Shown piece after piece: positions 17,216-26,284 of a DNA stretch of 64,000 nucleotides (within the stretch, counting starts at the first letter, position 1; each line of letters opens with the position of its first letter). The position numbers and the translations under genes are program-made. This DNA comes from Desulfobacter sp. (lineage in GTDB: Bacteria > Desulfobacterota > Desulfobacteria > Desulfobacterales > Desulfobacteraceae): assembly GCA_028768525.1 (NCBI GenBank), contig CP054837.1:5700001-5764000 (forward strand). The letters run 5' to 3'. The notes below the pieces were generated by a model. The model did not search any database. It was given only the letters and a program-made list of their open reading frames with translations, and had not been told where the DNA came from.

Positions 17216-18898
17216 CTAACGGGTCAGCTGCCGGTATTTGATGCGGGTGGGCTGGTTTTCCTTGATGCCCAGCCGTTTTTTGCGGTCCTTTTCGTAGTCC
17301 GAGTAGGAACCTTCAAAGAAGAGGGTCTGGCTGTCCCCTTCAAAGGCCAGGATGTGGGTGGCGATGCGGTCCAGGAACCAGCGGTCATGGCTGATGACCA
17401 CGGCGCAGCCGGCAAAGCTTTCCAGGGCCTCTTCCAGGGCCCGCATGGTGTTCACGTCCAGATCGTTGGTGGGTTCGTCAAGCAGCAGGAGGTTGGCTTC
17501 CTGCTGAAGCATGGTGGCCATGTGAACCCGGTTGCGCTCGCCGCCGGAGATGTCCTTGACCTTTTTCTGCTGGTCGGAACCGGAAAAGTTGAACTTGCCC
17601 ACATAGGCCCGGGCGTTGATTTCCCGGCCGCCGATGAGCAGTTTGTCGCTGCCCCCTGAAATCACCTCGTAGATGGTCTTTTCAGGATCCAGGGTATCCC
17701 GCTCCTGGTCCACATAGGCCAGTTTGACGCTCTGGCCCAGTTCAATGGAGCCCTGATCCGGTGTTTCCTTGCCCGTGATCATCTTGAACAGGGTGGTTTT
17801 ACCGGCGCCGTTGGGGCCGACCACACCGATGATGGCGCCGGCGGGGATGACGAAGTTCATATCGTCCACCAGCAGTTTGTCCTCAAATGCCTTGGAGACC
17901 TTTTCCGCCACAATGACCTTGGAACCCAGCCGGGGCCCGGGGGGAATAAAGATCTCCATCTCCTGTTCCTGCTGTTTGACGTCTTTTTTCAGCAGCTCTT
18001 CATAGGCCTTTATCCTGGCCTTGGACTTGCTCCGTTTGCCCTTGGGGGACATATTGATCCAGTCCAGCTCCCGGGCCAGGGTCTGCTGGCGCTTGCTTTC
18101 GCTCTTCTGCTCCGTGGCCAGGCGCCGCTGCTTCTGTTCCAGCCAGGAAGAGTAGTTGCCCTTCCAGGGGATGCCTTCGCCCCGGTCCAGTTCCAGTATC
18201 CATCCGGCCACATTGTCCAGAAAATACCTGTCATGGGTAACGGCGATGATGGTGCCTTCGAACCGGCTTAAATGCATCTCCAGCCAGGCCACGGACTCGG
18301 CGTCCAGATGGTTGGTGGGCTCGTCCAGAAGGAGGATGTCCGGCTTCTGGAGCAGCAGGCGGCACAGCGCCACCCTCCGTTTTTCACCGCCGGAAACCAC
18401 CGATACCTTGGTGTCGCCGGGGGGGCAGCGCAGGGCGTCCATGGCCATTTTCAGCCGGGAATCCAGGTCCCAGGCATCCATGTGGTCCAGCTTTTCCTGA
18501 AGCTGTCCCTGGCGCTGGATCAGACCGTCCATCTCGTCGTCGGACATGGGCTCGGCGAATTTTTCCGAAATCTGCTCATATTCGTTGAGCAGGTCCACGG
18601 TCTCCTGGACCCCTTCTTCCACGACTTCTCGGACGGTTTTGTCCGAATCCACCAGGGGCTCCTGCTCCAGGTAGCCCACGGTAAAGCCCTTGGTGAGGAT
18701 GGTCTCCCCGGTGTGCTCCTTGTCTATCCCGGCCAGGATTTTCAGCAGGGAGGATTTACCCGAGCCGTTGAGCCCCAGCACCCCGATTTTGGCCCCGTAG
18801 AAATAGGAGAGGGAAATATCCTTGAGCACCTGGCGTTTGCCGTGGAATTTGCTCACGTTGATCATTGAATAAATAACTTTTTTAGTATCTTCGCTCAT
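17216..18898 (-). CDS. ettA: Energy-dependent translational throttle protein, ABC-F ATPase
   Basis: 560 residues from an ATG with AAGGAG 5 bases upstream. It has two ABC domains without membrane segments: Walker A GLNGSGKSS near 39 and GPNGAGKTT near 356, signatures VSGGEKRR and ISGGERNR, and Walker B LLLDEPTNHLD and LLLDEPTNDLD. The arm insertion in domain 1 and the linker SPKGKRSKSKARIKAYEELL between the domains match EttA. EttA binds the ribosomal E site and gates translation according to the ATP/ADP ratio. The RidA gene follows on the same strand after its stop region is reversed; ettA lies downstream of ridA by about 40 bases. Confidence 0.93.
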   Translation of the reverse strand: MSEDTKKVIYSMINVSKFHGKRQVLKDISLSYFYGAKIGVLGLNGSGKSSLLKILAGIDKEHTGETILTKGFTVGYLEQEPLVDSDKTVREVVEEGVQETVDLLNEYEQISEKFAEPMSDDEMDGLIQRQGQLQEKLDHMDAWDLDSRLKMAMDALRCPPGDTKVSVVSGGEKRRVALCRLLLQKPDILLLDEPTNHLDAESVAWLEMHLSRFEGTIIAVTHDRYFLDNVAGWILELDRGEGIPWKGNYSSWLEQKQRRLATEQKSESKRQQTLARELDWINMSPKGKRSKSKARIKAYEELLKKDVKQQEQEMEIFIPPGPRLGSKVIVAEKVSKAFEDKLLVDDMNFVIPAGAIIGVVGPNGAGKTTLFKMITGKETPDQGSIELGQSVKLAYVDQERDTLDPEKTIYEVISGGSDKLLIGGREINARAYVGKFNFSGSDQQKKVKDISGGERNRVHMATMLQQEANLLLLDEPTNDLDVNTMRALEEALESFAGCAVVISHDRWFLDRIATHILAFEGDSQTLFFEGSYSDYEKDRKKRLGIKENQPTRIKYRQLTR

Positions 18899-18938
18899 TA
18901 TTACTCCTTGGCCCGGGCAGCCGGGCATGTCGTCCTTT

Positions 18939-19319
18939 TTATTCGTTCAGGGCGGCAATACATTCAATTTCCACCAGGGCGTCCTTGGGCAGCCGGCCCA
19001 CTTCAAAGGCGGAACGGGCCGGTTTGTGGCCTTCCAGGGCCGCCTCATATACCCCGTTCATCCCTGCAAAATCTTCCATTGAATCCAGGAATATAGTGGC
19101 TTTTACGATGCGGTCAAGGCCGGAACCGCATTCTTCAAGCACGGTTTTCAGATTGGCCATGGACTGGGCGGTCTGTTCTTCAATGGTGCTACCCTTGAGT
19201 GCCATGGTGGCCGGATCCAGGGGGATCTGTCCGGAGCAATAGACCATGCCGCCGTGGATTACGGCGTGGGAATAGGGGCCGACGGCGGCCGGTGCTTTAT
19301 CGGATACAATGGATTTCAT
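18939..19319 (-). CDS. ridA: RidA/YjgF/TdcF-family enamine/imine deaminase
   Basis: 126 residues, standard length. It carries the family motifs GPYSHAV, YCSGQIPLDP, and the C-terminal PARSAFEVGRLPKDALVEIECIA, whose Arg anchors the substrate carboxylate. RidA hydrolyses reactive 2-aminoacrylate-type imines made by PLP enzymes. It lies between the helicase and ettA genes, all on minus and with short spacers, so they probably share transcription. Confidence 0.93.
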   Translation of the reverse strand: MKSIVSDKAPAAVGPYSHAVIHGGMVYCSGQIPLDPATMALKGSTIEEQTAQSMANLKTVLEECGSGLDRIVKATIFLDSMEDFAGMNGVYEAALEGHKPARSAFEVGRLPKDALVEIECIAALNE

Positions 19320-19343
19320 AGGTGATTCCTTATATGTGAATTT

Positions 19344-21533
19344 TTAATTATACTGTGTTACTACCGGTTCCTTGAGGATCATGTCAATGGCTTCCCGGGC
19401 GGTTTTGGCGATGACCGGGAAATCCTCGGTGAGTTTGGTCATCTGCCGCAGGTTTTCAGCCGTTCTCAGGATCAGCCGGGCAAAATCCCCTTCGGCATAG
19501 TCCGACCCCTGCATGAGTTCGTCCCAGGGGGTGTCGTGGGCCCATGCATTGAGGAGGATGGCCGGCTGGATATAGAGGTTGGGAGCCGGAAAGCCGGCTT
19601 TGAGCATGGTGATGGCAAAGGGTTTAAGGCCCCGCCGGATATTCATAAAGGTTTCCTTGAGCCGCTTGGGCAGGGCCGCCTGGTAGAGGGGATCGTCCTT
19701 GAACTCCTTTTCATTGACAAAGGAGCCCATGATGGCCGCCAGCAGGGCCGGGTCCTGTTCCGGCATCAGGTTGTCCCTCAGGCTCTGGGCCACCAGAAGG
19801 GGGGAATCGATGCGCAGCTTGGACGCCCAAATTCCGTCCTCGGTGAGGGCGGCCGGTTTTTTGTCCTCGGGGGTAACAAATCCTTCCTGGATGAGGAAAT
19901 TCATATGGTCGATGAAGTCCAGCCAGAGGTGTTCCATCTCATACCCGTATTTTTTTCTGGCCTTTTTACCGCTTTGGCCGGTTTCGTTGCCTGCGGCAAT
20001 AAGGTAGGAGGCAAAGGATTTTTCCAGCAGGGTTTTGATCTGGTCCGGGGTGTGGGAGAGGAGCAGGTTGAGCACCATGGAAAAATCAATTTTAAGCTGG
20101 GAATCCACATTCAGGGGAGGGGCGTTCACCAGTTTGGCGATGAGGGGGAGGTCCATGAATTTGCCCGGCAGAACCATGCCGAAGCCGATCTTATCCATGC
20201 CCCGGCGGCCGGCACGCCCTGCCATCTGCTGGAATTCGCTGGGGGTGAGCGACAGAAAATCCCTGCCGTTGAACCGGTCGGAGTTGAGGATGACCACGGT
20301 GCGGGCCGGAAAATTCACCCCGGCCGCCACGGTGGAGGTGGCGAACATGGCATCCAGCAGCCCCTCGGCCATGAGGGTCTCCACCACCACCTTCCAGGCG
20401 GGCAGGTGGCCGGAATGGTGGCCGGCGGCGCCGGTTTCCTCCAGGTATCTGCGCTGGGGGTGATTGGCCAGATGGGGATTGTCCCGGGTCAGTTCATCCA
20501 GCCGGTCCAGCAGCCGCTGTTTCCGTTCCGGGTCTCTTTTCAATAATTTGCCGCTGCACAGTTTCACCGCCTGGTCGCATTCCATCCTGGATTTTAAAAA
20601 GAAGATGGCGGGCAGCAGGTCGAAATGGGCCATGACCTCCAGGACGTCAGCAAATCTGGGCAGTTTTCCCGGCGGGGCCAGCATGGGGCGGCGCCGGGCG
20701 TTGACAAACTTATAAACCTTTTTGTGCAGCCTGGGGCGCCTGCGTCCCTCCTCTTTTTCAAGCAGGGGAAAGAGGGTGCCCGAGGGGTGGAAAAACACCG
20801 GGTGAAGGGGTACGGGCCGCTCCTTGTTTTCGATGATTTCACAGGGTTTGCCCCGGATTTCGGCCAGCCAGCCCGCGATCTGGTCGGGATTGCCGATGGT
20901 GGCCGACAGCAGGAGCAGCGGGATGCGTACGGGCAGGTATATCATGATTTCTTCCCAGACCACCCCCCGCTCGGCGTCCCCCAGGTAATGGGCTTCGTCC
21001 AGGATGATCAGGTCGCAGGCCATGTTTTCCCCGGTGTACATGGCGTCGTAAAGCTGGTTTCTCAATATCTCCGTGGTGCCGATGATAATCTCCGCACCGG
21101 TGTTTTCCTTGATGTCCCCGGTGAGGATGCCCACGTGTTCCTTGCCAAAGATTTTTGAAAATCCGGCATGGATGGAGTTGGTCAGGGCCTTGAGGGGGGT
21201 GGCGTACCAGACTTTGCCGCCTTTTTCCAGGACGGTTCTGGCCGCCTGTTCGGCGATCCAGGTTTTGCCGGCGCCCGTGGGAGCCGTTACCAGGCAGTCG
21301 GAGGTTTCAATGGCCGCAACGGCCTTCAGCTGAAAGGGATCCGGGGTAAAGGGCAGCTTTTCCGGGATGCCGATCTGTCCGAAGGTTTTTTTCAGCCCCT
21401 TGTCCACACCGGGCTGAAGCTTGGGGCGCCTGGCCCTTTTACTTTCATCCCTGCGGTCGGATTGGCGATTGGAATTGTTGCCCGTTTTTTTTTGTGAAGG
21501 TCTCCGTGGAGAGCGGTAATCTTTCTTTTTCAT
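19344..21533 (-). CDS. Ski2-like DEAD/DEAH-box RNA helicase
   Basis: About 729 residues. A basic, disordered N-terminus (KKKDYRSPRRPSQKK...) is followed by helicase motifs: APTGAGKTWIAEQ (I), TPLKALTNS (Ia), TGD, ILDEAHYLGD (II), LLLSATIGNPDQIAGWL (III), then domain 2 with VAAGVNFPARTVVI (V) and QMAGRAGRRGMD (VI). The last motifs are those of the Ski2/Mtr4 family. The C-terminal 250 residues are helical and lack the arch domain. It probably remodels structured RNA. The start at the second Met (MKKKDYRS) is preferred; a frame from 21569 exists. Confidence 0.88.
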   Translation of the reverse strand: MKKKDYRSPRRPSQKKTGNNSNRQSDRRDESKRARRPKLQPGVDKGLKKTFGQIGIPEKLPFTPDPFQLKAVAAIETSDCLVTAPTGAGKTWIAEQAARTVLEKGGKVWYATPLKALTNSIHAGFSKIFGKEHVGILTGDIKENTGAEIIIGTTEILRNQLYDAMYTGENMACDLIILDEAHYLGDAERGVVWEEIMIYLPVRIPLLLLSATIGNPDQIAGWLAEIRGKPCEIIENKERPVPLHPVFFHPSGTLFPLLEKEEGRRRPRLHKKVYKFVNARRRPMLAPPGKLPRFADVLEVMAHFDLLPAIFFLKSRMECDQAVKLCSGKLLKRDPERKQRLLDRLDELTRDNPHLANHPQRRYLEETGAAGHHSGHLPAWKVVVETLMAEGLLDAMFATSTVAAGVNFPARTVVILNSDRFNGRDFLSLTPSEFQQMAGRAGRRGMDKIGFGMVLPGKFMDLPLIAKLVNAPPLNVDSQLKIDFSMVLNLLLSHTPDQIKTLLEKSFASYLIAAGNETGQSGKKARKKYGYEMEHLWLDFIDHMNFLIQEGFVTPEDKKPAALTEDGIWASKLRIDSPLLVAQSLRDNLMPEQDPALLAAIMGSFVNEKEFKDDPLYQAALPKRLKETFMNIRRGLKPFAITMLKAGFPAPNLYIQPAILLNAWAHDTPWDELMQGSDYAEGDFARLILRTAENLRQMTKLTEDFPVIAKTAREAIDMILKEPVVTQYN

Positions 21534-21584
21534 GGTCCCGGTTAAACCACAAATTAACGGAATAAGCAATATGGATCAGCAAAA

Positions 21585-22130
21585 TCAAGAAAGGATGTGC
21601 TGAAAATTTACAAAGGATTCAACGGTTTTCCTGGCCGATGCCATGCCGAATTTTTCCGGTTTAAGATCCGGAAGGGAGATGAATGAGAATCGGGCCACAT
21701 CATCCATGGCCCTGATGTCCTCAAAGCTGTCCACGCTGCAGATAAAGGCCATGTCGGTGATGAAATAGTCCACCCCCCGGTAGGGATAGGTGTTGGGGAA
21801 GGAGGCAAAAAAGGTCCGTGTGGTCACGGTGAGGTTCAATTCCTCTTTGACCTCTCTGACCAGGCAGTCCTCAATGCCTTCCCCGGGTTCGGCAAATCCC
21901 CCGGGCAGATCCAGGCTCCCCCTGGCCGGTTCCCTGCCGCGCCGGGTGACAAGGAGGCGCCCCTGTTCATCTGTGATCAGTGCCATGGCTGCGGCGGCGC
22001 AGTTGAGAAAAAATTGGAATCCGCAGACGGGGCATTCAAAGGCCTTGATGCCGTCCGGGGTCAGCGTCTTCCTGCCGCAGCCGGGACAGAATTTAAATTT
22101 GTGGATATTGGGGTTTGTTTTCATCTGCAT
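21585..22130 (-). CDS. Nudix hydrolase with N-terminal zinc ribbon
   Basis: 181 residues. The N-terminal zinc ribbon has CPGCG and CPVCG (about 15-40). The Nudix box reads GGFAEPGEGIEDCLVREVKEEL near residue 79 and keeps every catalytic Glu. This arrangement resembles NudC-like and zinc-ribbon Nudix proteins that hydrolyse nucleoside diphosphate derivatives. It starts 5 bases after the Mth938-like stop. Confidence 0.9.
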   Translation of the reverse strand: MQMKTNPNIHKFKFCPGCGRKTLTPDGIKAFECPVCGFQFFLNCAAAAMALITDEQGRLLVTRRGREPARGSLDLPGGFAEPGEGIEDCLVREVKEELNLTVTTRTFFASFPNTYPYRGVDYFITDMAFICSVDSFEDIRAMDDVARFSFISLPDLKPEKFGMASARKTVESFVNFQHILS

Positions 22131-22135
22131 CCGGT

Positions 22136-22492
22136 TCAGCAGGTCAGGTGAAAGCAGGCAGTCGTGCTTCTTCCTGACCCTTTGCTTTCTTTAATTATCT
22201 GGTTGTAGAGGCTGACGGCGGCAGCGGTTTCCATTGCCCGGATTTCTGTTCCCAGTTGTGCAAGGGCCCGGATCAGGCCCGGGGCCAGGGTCATCCGCCC
22301 GTAGGCACCGGTGCCGGCAATGATCAGTTTTGGCCGGGCCGCTGTTAGTTCAGACAGGTCTTCCAGGGTGAGGAGATGGCCGGATTGGCGGTACCAATTG
22401 TCCCTGATTCCTCCGCCGGGAAAGATGATCAGGTCTGAGCTGAAGGTCTTTCCGTTAATTTCCATTTTTCCGAATGCATAGGATGTGATCAT
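22136..22492 (-). CDS. Mth938/NDUFAF3-like domain protein (DUF498)
   Basis: 118 residues matching the small Mth938-type fold: MITSYAFGKMEINGKTFSSDLIIFPGG start, LIIAGTGAYGRMTLAPG in the middle, and ETAAAVSLYNQII near the end. The biochemical role of this family in bacteria is not settled; human NDUFAF3 assists complex I assembly. Tight coupling to the Nudix gene suggests co-transcription. An AGGAGAG site precedes the ATG. Confidence 0.85.
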   Translation of the reverse strand: MITSYAFGKMEINGKTFSSDLIIFPGGGIRDNWYRQSGHLLTLEDLSELTAARPKLIIAGTGAYGRMTLAPGLIRALAQLGTEIRAMETAAAVSLYNQIIKESKGSGRSTTACFHLTC

Positions 22493-22527
22493 CTTTCTCT
22501 CCTCTGACCGGTTTTTAACCGGACGGT

Positions 22528-23394
22528 TCAGCTTGAGAACCGGTTAAGGGCCAGGCCTGATCCCAGGATGAGGAAGGCGCCCAGGAAAAACTGCCAGGAT
22601 ACCGGATCATTTAGCATGAATATGCCGACCATGGCGGTGAAGACGGTTTCCGTGGACATATATACCCCACCCTCAAATCCCCTGCAGAAAAAGAACCCCT
22701 GGTTCATCATGAGCTGGGCCCCCAATGAGGAAACAGCGATGGTTCCAAGCATGATCCATTCCATGGGCGTTGCCGGGAGGACCGGGTCCGCAATGCAGGG
22801 AAAAAGGGTCACCACGGTGCCTGCCGCACAAAAATAAAGATAGATCACCACCACCCCGTTGTGTTCCCTGAGGGACCGGATCAGGGTAACGGTGAATCCG
22901 GCAAACAGGGCGCTGGCAACGGCCATGGCCTGGCCGAACATACTGCCGGTGATCCCGAAATCAAAGAGCACCCCCACCCCTGCCACCAGGGAGACCATGC
23001 ACAATAACTGGCCGGTGTTAATCCGTTCCCTGTATACCATGAATCCAAAAAAAGCGGCAAACACCGGGTAGCAATAAAACAGGATGGATGCCGTTGACAA
23101 AGGCAGGATGCGCATGGCCGCCACCACGGTTAAAAAAGCCATGGTGCCGGTGCATCCCCTGAAAATGAGCAAGGGGATATTATGCCCCTTAAAGGGATTC
23201 CCCTTGTTTGAAAACAGGAGAAGGATGAGCACCAGTCCCCCGGAAAAGCGGACAAAACCGATATGCCATACTGAATATGTTCCGGGCAGCAGCTTGACCA
23301 GTACGGACATGAGGGTGAAAAGGAGCGCCGCCCCTATCATAAACAAGGGGCCTGCTATGCGCGGCGCAAGGGGGAAGGGGCTTGTTTTTTCCAT
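22528..23394 (-). CDS. EamA/DMT-family permease
   Basis: 288 residues, about ten membrane segments in two EamA halves (GPLFMIGAALLFTLMSVLVKLLPG; LGTIAVSSLGAQLMMNQGFFFC). It is of the RhaD/YdcZ-superfamily exporter type and resembles S-adenosylmethionine or riboflavin-type EamA carriers only at the fold level. AAGGAC precedes the ATG. It follows the iron-dependent alcohol dehydrogenase by 48 bases. Confidence 0.86.
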   Translation of the reverse strand: MEKTSPFPLAPRIAGPLFMIGAALLFTLMSVLVKLLPGTYSVWHIGFVRFSGGLVLILLLFSNKGNPFKGHNIPLLIFRGCTGTMAFLTVVAAMRILPLSTASILFYCYPVFAAFFGFMVYRERINTGQLLCMVSLVAGVGVLFDFGITGSMFGQAMAVASALFAGFTVTLIRSLREHNGVVVIYLYFCAAGTVVTLFPCIADPVLPATPMEWIMLGTIAVSSLGAQLMMNQGFFFCRGFEGGVYMSTETVFTAMVGIFMLNDPVSWQFFLGAFLILGSGLALNRFSS

Positions 23395-23442
23395 GGGGGT
23401 GTCCTTTATTGTTCAGGGCATCTCATATTATCCGCAGCCTGT

Positions 23443-24618
23443 TCACAGCCGGGCTTCAAGGACCCGGCGGCAGGTCTCCCGGGGAAGGGGGGCCGGATTG
23501 TTTTTCTGGCCTGCGGCCCCGGCAATGCCCATGAGATTTTCCTCTGTGATGCCGGCGGCGGAGAGCCCGGGTATTTTGAAGATTTCCGTCCAGCGGTACA
23601 GGCCCTCGACCAGGCTGCGGCAGGCATCATCATGGTTTTGTGAGGATGGGGCCAGGCCCAGCAGCCGGGCGGTGTTGGCGTATTTTTCCAGGGCCGGCCG
23701 GCCCTTTTCGTTTTCCCTGAGAATATCCATGGTGGCCCGGGTGGTTTCGGCCAGCAGGGTGCCGCAGACATTGCCGTGGGACATCCGGCATAATCCGCCG
23801 ATCACCGAGGCAAAGCCGTGGACCGTGCCCAGGCCGGCATTGGCCAGGGCCAGCCCCGAAAGATAAGCCCCATAGCTGAGGCGGGTTCTGGCATCCAGGT
23901 CTTTGGGATTTTTTTTAACCGCTGTTTCCAGGGCGTTGCCGAATCCGTTGAGCCCCGAGATGCACAGGGCGTCGGTCATGGGAGAGGCGTTGACGGATAC
24001 ATAGGCCTCAATCAATTGGGTCAGGGCATCCAGGCCGCAGGCCGCCGTAATTTCGGGGGGGCAGGCCAGGGTCAGGGCCGGGTCCACCAGGGCGATGTCC
24101 GGAATAAAATTGTCATGCCGCAGGGATTTTTTAAAGCCTTTGGGACCGGGCCGGCTGACGACGGCGTTTTTGGTGGCCTCGCTGCCGGTGCCCGAGGTGG
24201 TGGGGACGGCGATAAATGGCAGTTTACTCCCGGGATGCGGACCCTTGCCAATGTCATCCAGATAATCGGTCACAGGGCAGTCCTGGCCCATCATGGCTGA
24301 AATGGATTTCCCGGCGTCCAGGGCACTGCCGCCCCCCACGGCGACCACCAGTTCAATTCCCCGGTCGCTGTACCGGCGGACCACGGGATCAATGTCATCG
24401 GGGGAGGGCTCGCCTGATACCGTGACATGGTTGACGTTAATTTTTTGTTCTGCAAATCCTTTTTCCAGGGTGTCCCATTCCGGGGAATCCAAAAAGGAGG
24501 TTTTTCCGGTCACGAGGATCAGTTTTTTGCCAAAGGCCGCGGCCAGACCGGGCAACAGGCGGATACGGCCGGGCCCGAAGACCAGGCGACGGGGGGAGAA
24601 AAAATCATATGGTTTCAT
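23443..24618 (-). CDS. Iron-containing alcohol dehydrogenase
   Basis: 391 residues. NAD-binding VAVGGGSALDAGKSISAM near 95, TTSGTGSEAT near 150, and the metal-binding region DALTQLIEAYVS near 205 with His residues in GTVHGFASVIGG and MSHGNVCG, as in group III alcohol dehydrogenases. The family includes butanol, lactaldehyde and 1,3-propanediol dehydrogenases; the substrate is not clear. The adjacent hydrogenase operon ends about 165 bases upstream at its own terminator, so this is a separate transcript. Confidence 0.9.
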   Translation of the reverse strand: MKPYDFFSPRRLVFGPGRIRLLPGLAAAFGKKLILVTGKTSFLDSPEWDTLEKGFAEQKINVNHVTVSGEPSPDDIDPVVRRYSDRGIELVVAVGGGSALDAGKSISAMMGQDCPVTDYLDDIGKGPHPGSKLPFIAVPTTSGTGSEATKNAVVSRPGPKGFKKSLRHDNFIPDIALVDPALTLACPPEITAACGLDALTQLIEAYVSVNASPMTDALCISGLNGFGNALETAVKKNPKDLDARTRLSYGAYLSGLALANAGLGTVHGFASVIGGLCRMSHGNVCGTLLAETTRATMDILRENEKGRPALEKYANTARLLGLAPSSQNHDDACRSLVEGLYRWTEIFKIPGLSAAGITEENLMGIAGAAGQKNNPAPLPRETCRRVLEARL

Positions 24619-24784
24619 GGAAAAATCCTTATTTCATCTATTGTGATGGAGCCGCTATACCATACTCCCGCTCCTTTTTCCATGGCTCCTTTACGAATTC
24701 AGCCCGCTGTCATCCGGTCGTTTTTTCATTCTGCTTTTTTGGGGGCCGGTTGGCAAGAAATAAATGGCACCCTATATATAAGGT

Positions 24785-24816
24785 ATAAAAAAAAGGCGGG
24801 GGATGGCCCCCGCCTT
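24785..24816 (-). terminator. Terminator of the hydrogenase operon
   Basis: 8-bp GC stem (GGCGGGGG / CCCCCGCC, 24795-24814) with a 4-base loop, followed on the minus strand by eight T (24787-24794). It lies 34 bases after the reassigned mvhA stop, which supports the longer selenoprotein reading of that gene. Confidence 0.9.
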
Positions 24817-24849
24817 TGGTCTTAGTTTAATCCGGTACGTTGATCCGGA

Positions 24850-26283
24850 TTAGTTGATTCTGTTTCCGTTTGCATCAACAACTTTAATGTCAATTGCTTT
24901 GGCGCCGTCCAGGCGGTGTGTGGCACAGGATACTCAGGGGTCGTAGGCCCGGACTGACATTTCAACCTTGTTGAGGATGGTTTCGTCCACATGGCCGTCT
25001 TTGATCAGCAGTTTTGCCGACTGCTCCACGCTCATGGAGATGGGGGCCAGGTTGTGGGTGGTGCCCACGATCATATTGGCCTTTTCAATGAGCCCGTTTT
25101 CGTCGGTGGTGTAGTCATGGATCAGGGTCCCCCTGGGGGCTTCCACATGACCGACGCCCCGGCCGGCCTTGGGGGTGACCTCGAACCGGGTCTCCTTCCC
25201 GCAGATGGCGGTGTCGGAAAGCAGTTCCAGGGTTTTTTCACAGGCGTAGACCAGTTCGATGAGCCGTGCCCAGTGGTAGAGCAGGGTGTGCTGGGCCGGG
25301 CGGCCGAACTGATTTCTGAATTCTTCCAGCTCGGCCTGGGCCAGGGGCGTGGAAATATAGTCACAGGCGTTGAGCCGGGCCAGGCAGTTGGACCGGTAGA
25401 TGCCCTTGGGGGCGGCCAGATCCATGGAGAAGCCTTCGTCCCAGGACTTGGCATAGGGGAACTTGCCGTAGGAGGTGTCCACCACATGTTCGCCGATGTA
25501 ATCCAGGTAGTCGGTGTCTTCGAAATCATCAAAGCTGCCGTCGGGCCGCATGAGGCGGATCTTGCCGTCGTAGAAATTCAGGGCCCCGTCATCTTCCACC
25601 GTGCCGATGAAGCCGGTGGTAATGGTGCCCAGGGTGGTGACCTCTTCCAGGTAGTTGGGGAAGATGTTTTCCTTGGCATGGGCCATGGAGAACTTGGCAA
25701 ATTCCAATAATTCTTTGGTGTCCTCCACCAGTTCTTTTCTCTGGCTGTCGGACATGGGTTTGGCAAAACCGCCGGGCACGGCTGCAATGGGATGGATCAC
25801 CTTGCCGGCGAATTTTTCCATCATCATCTGTCCCAGCTGGCGCATTTTGATGACCTGTCTGGCCAGGTCCGGGGCGGCCTGGGCAATGCCGATGACGTTC
25901 CTGACCTTGTAATCGGCGTCCGGGCCAAGGACAAAGTCCGGGGCGGCCAGGAAATAAAAATGCAGGATTTTGTCATTGATGTGGGCCATGTTCTGCATGC
26001 ATTCCCTGAGCATATGGCCGGCCGGGGCCACCTCTGCGCTGAAACAGGCATCCACGGCTTTGGTGGAGGAGAGGTGGTGGTGCCAGGGGCAGATGCCGCA
26101 GATCCGGGTGACGATGCGGGTGACCTCTTCGGCAGGTTTGCCCTGGACGTATTTTTCAAACCCCCTGATGGAGTTGAAATGGGTGATGGCCGAGGCCACC
26201 TCCCCCTGGTCGTTGAGCTTTATCTCTACATTTGCGTGCCCCTCGATCCGGGACAGCGGCTGTATATTAATGGTTTTTCCCAA
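24850..26283 (-). CDS. mvhA: [NiFeSe] hydrogenase large subunit MvhA/VhuA, selenocysteine-containing
   Basis: 477 residues when UGA at 24934-24936 is read as selenocysteine (Sec 450). The L1 nickel motif RICGICPWHHH lies near residue 60. The C-terminal L2 motif reads DPUVSCATH, where the canonical protein has DPCxxCxxH, so Sec replaces the first Ni-binding Cys, as in VhuU/FruU-type enzymes of methanococci. After His 456 a 21-residue tail remains, which a maturation protease would remove. The TTG start has AGGAGG 8 bases upstream and lies one base after the mvhG stop; the longer frame from 26370 overlaps mvhG. A terminator follows the TAA at 24850. Reading the UGA as stop would remove half of the active site. 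Confidence 0.94.
24903..24915 (-). promoter_or_regulatory. Candidate bacterial SECIS hairpin in mvhA
   Basis: Within the coding RNA, CGCC / GGCG closes a UGGAC loop, 23-27 bases after the UGA. The distance and the GG in the loop fit SelB-binding SECIS elements. The stem is only 4 bp, and a wider alternative (GTGCC / GGCGC) exists. Confidence 0.55.
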
Positions 26284-26284
26284 T

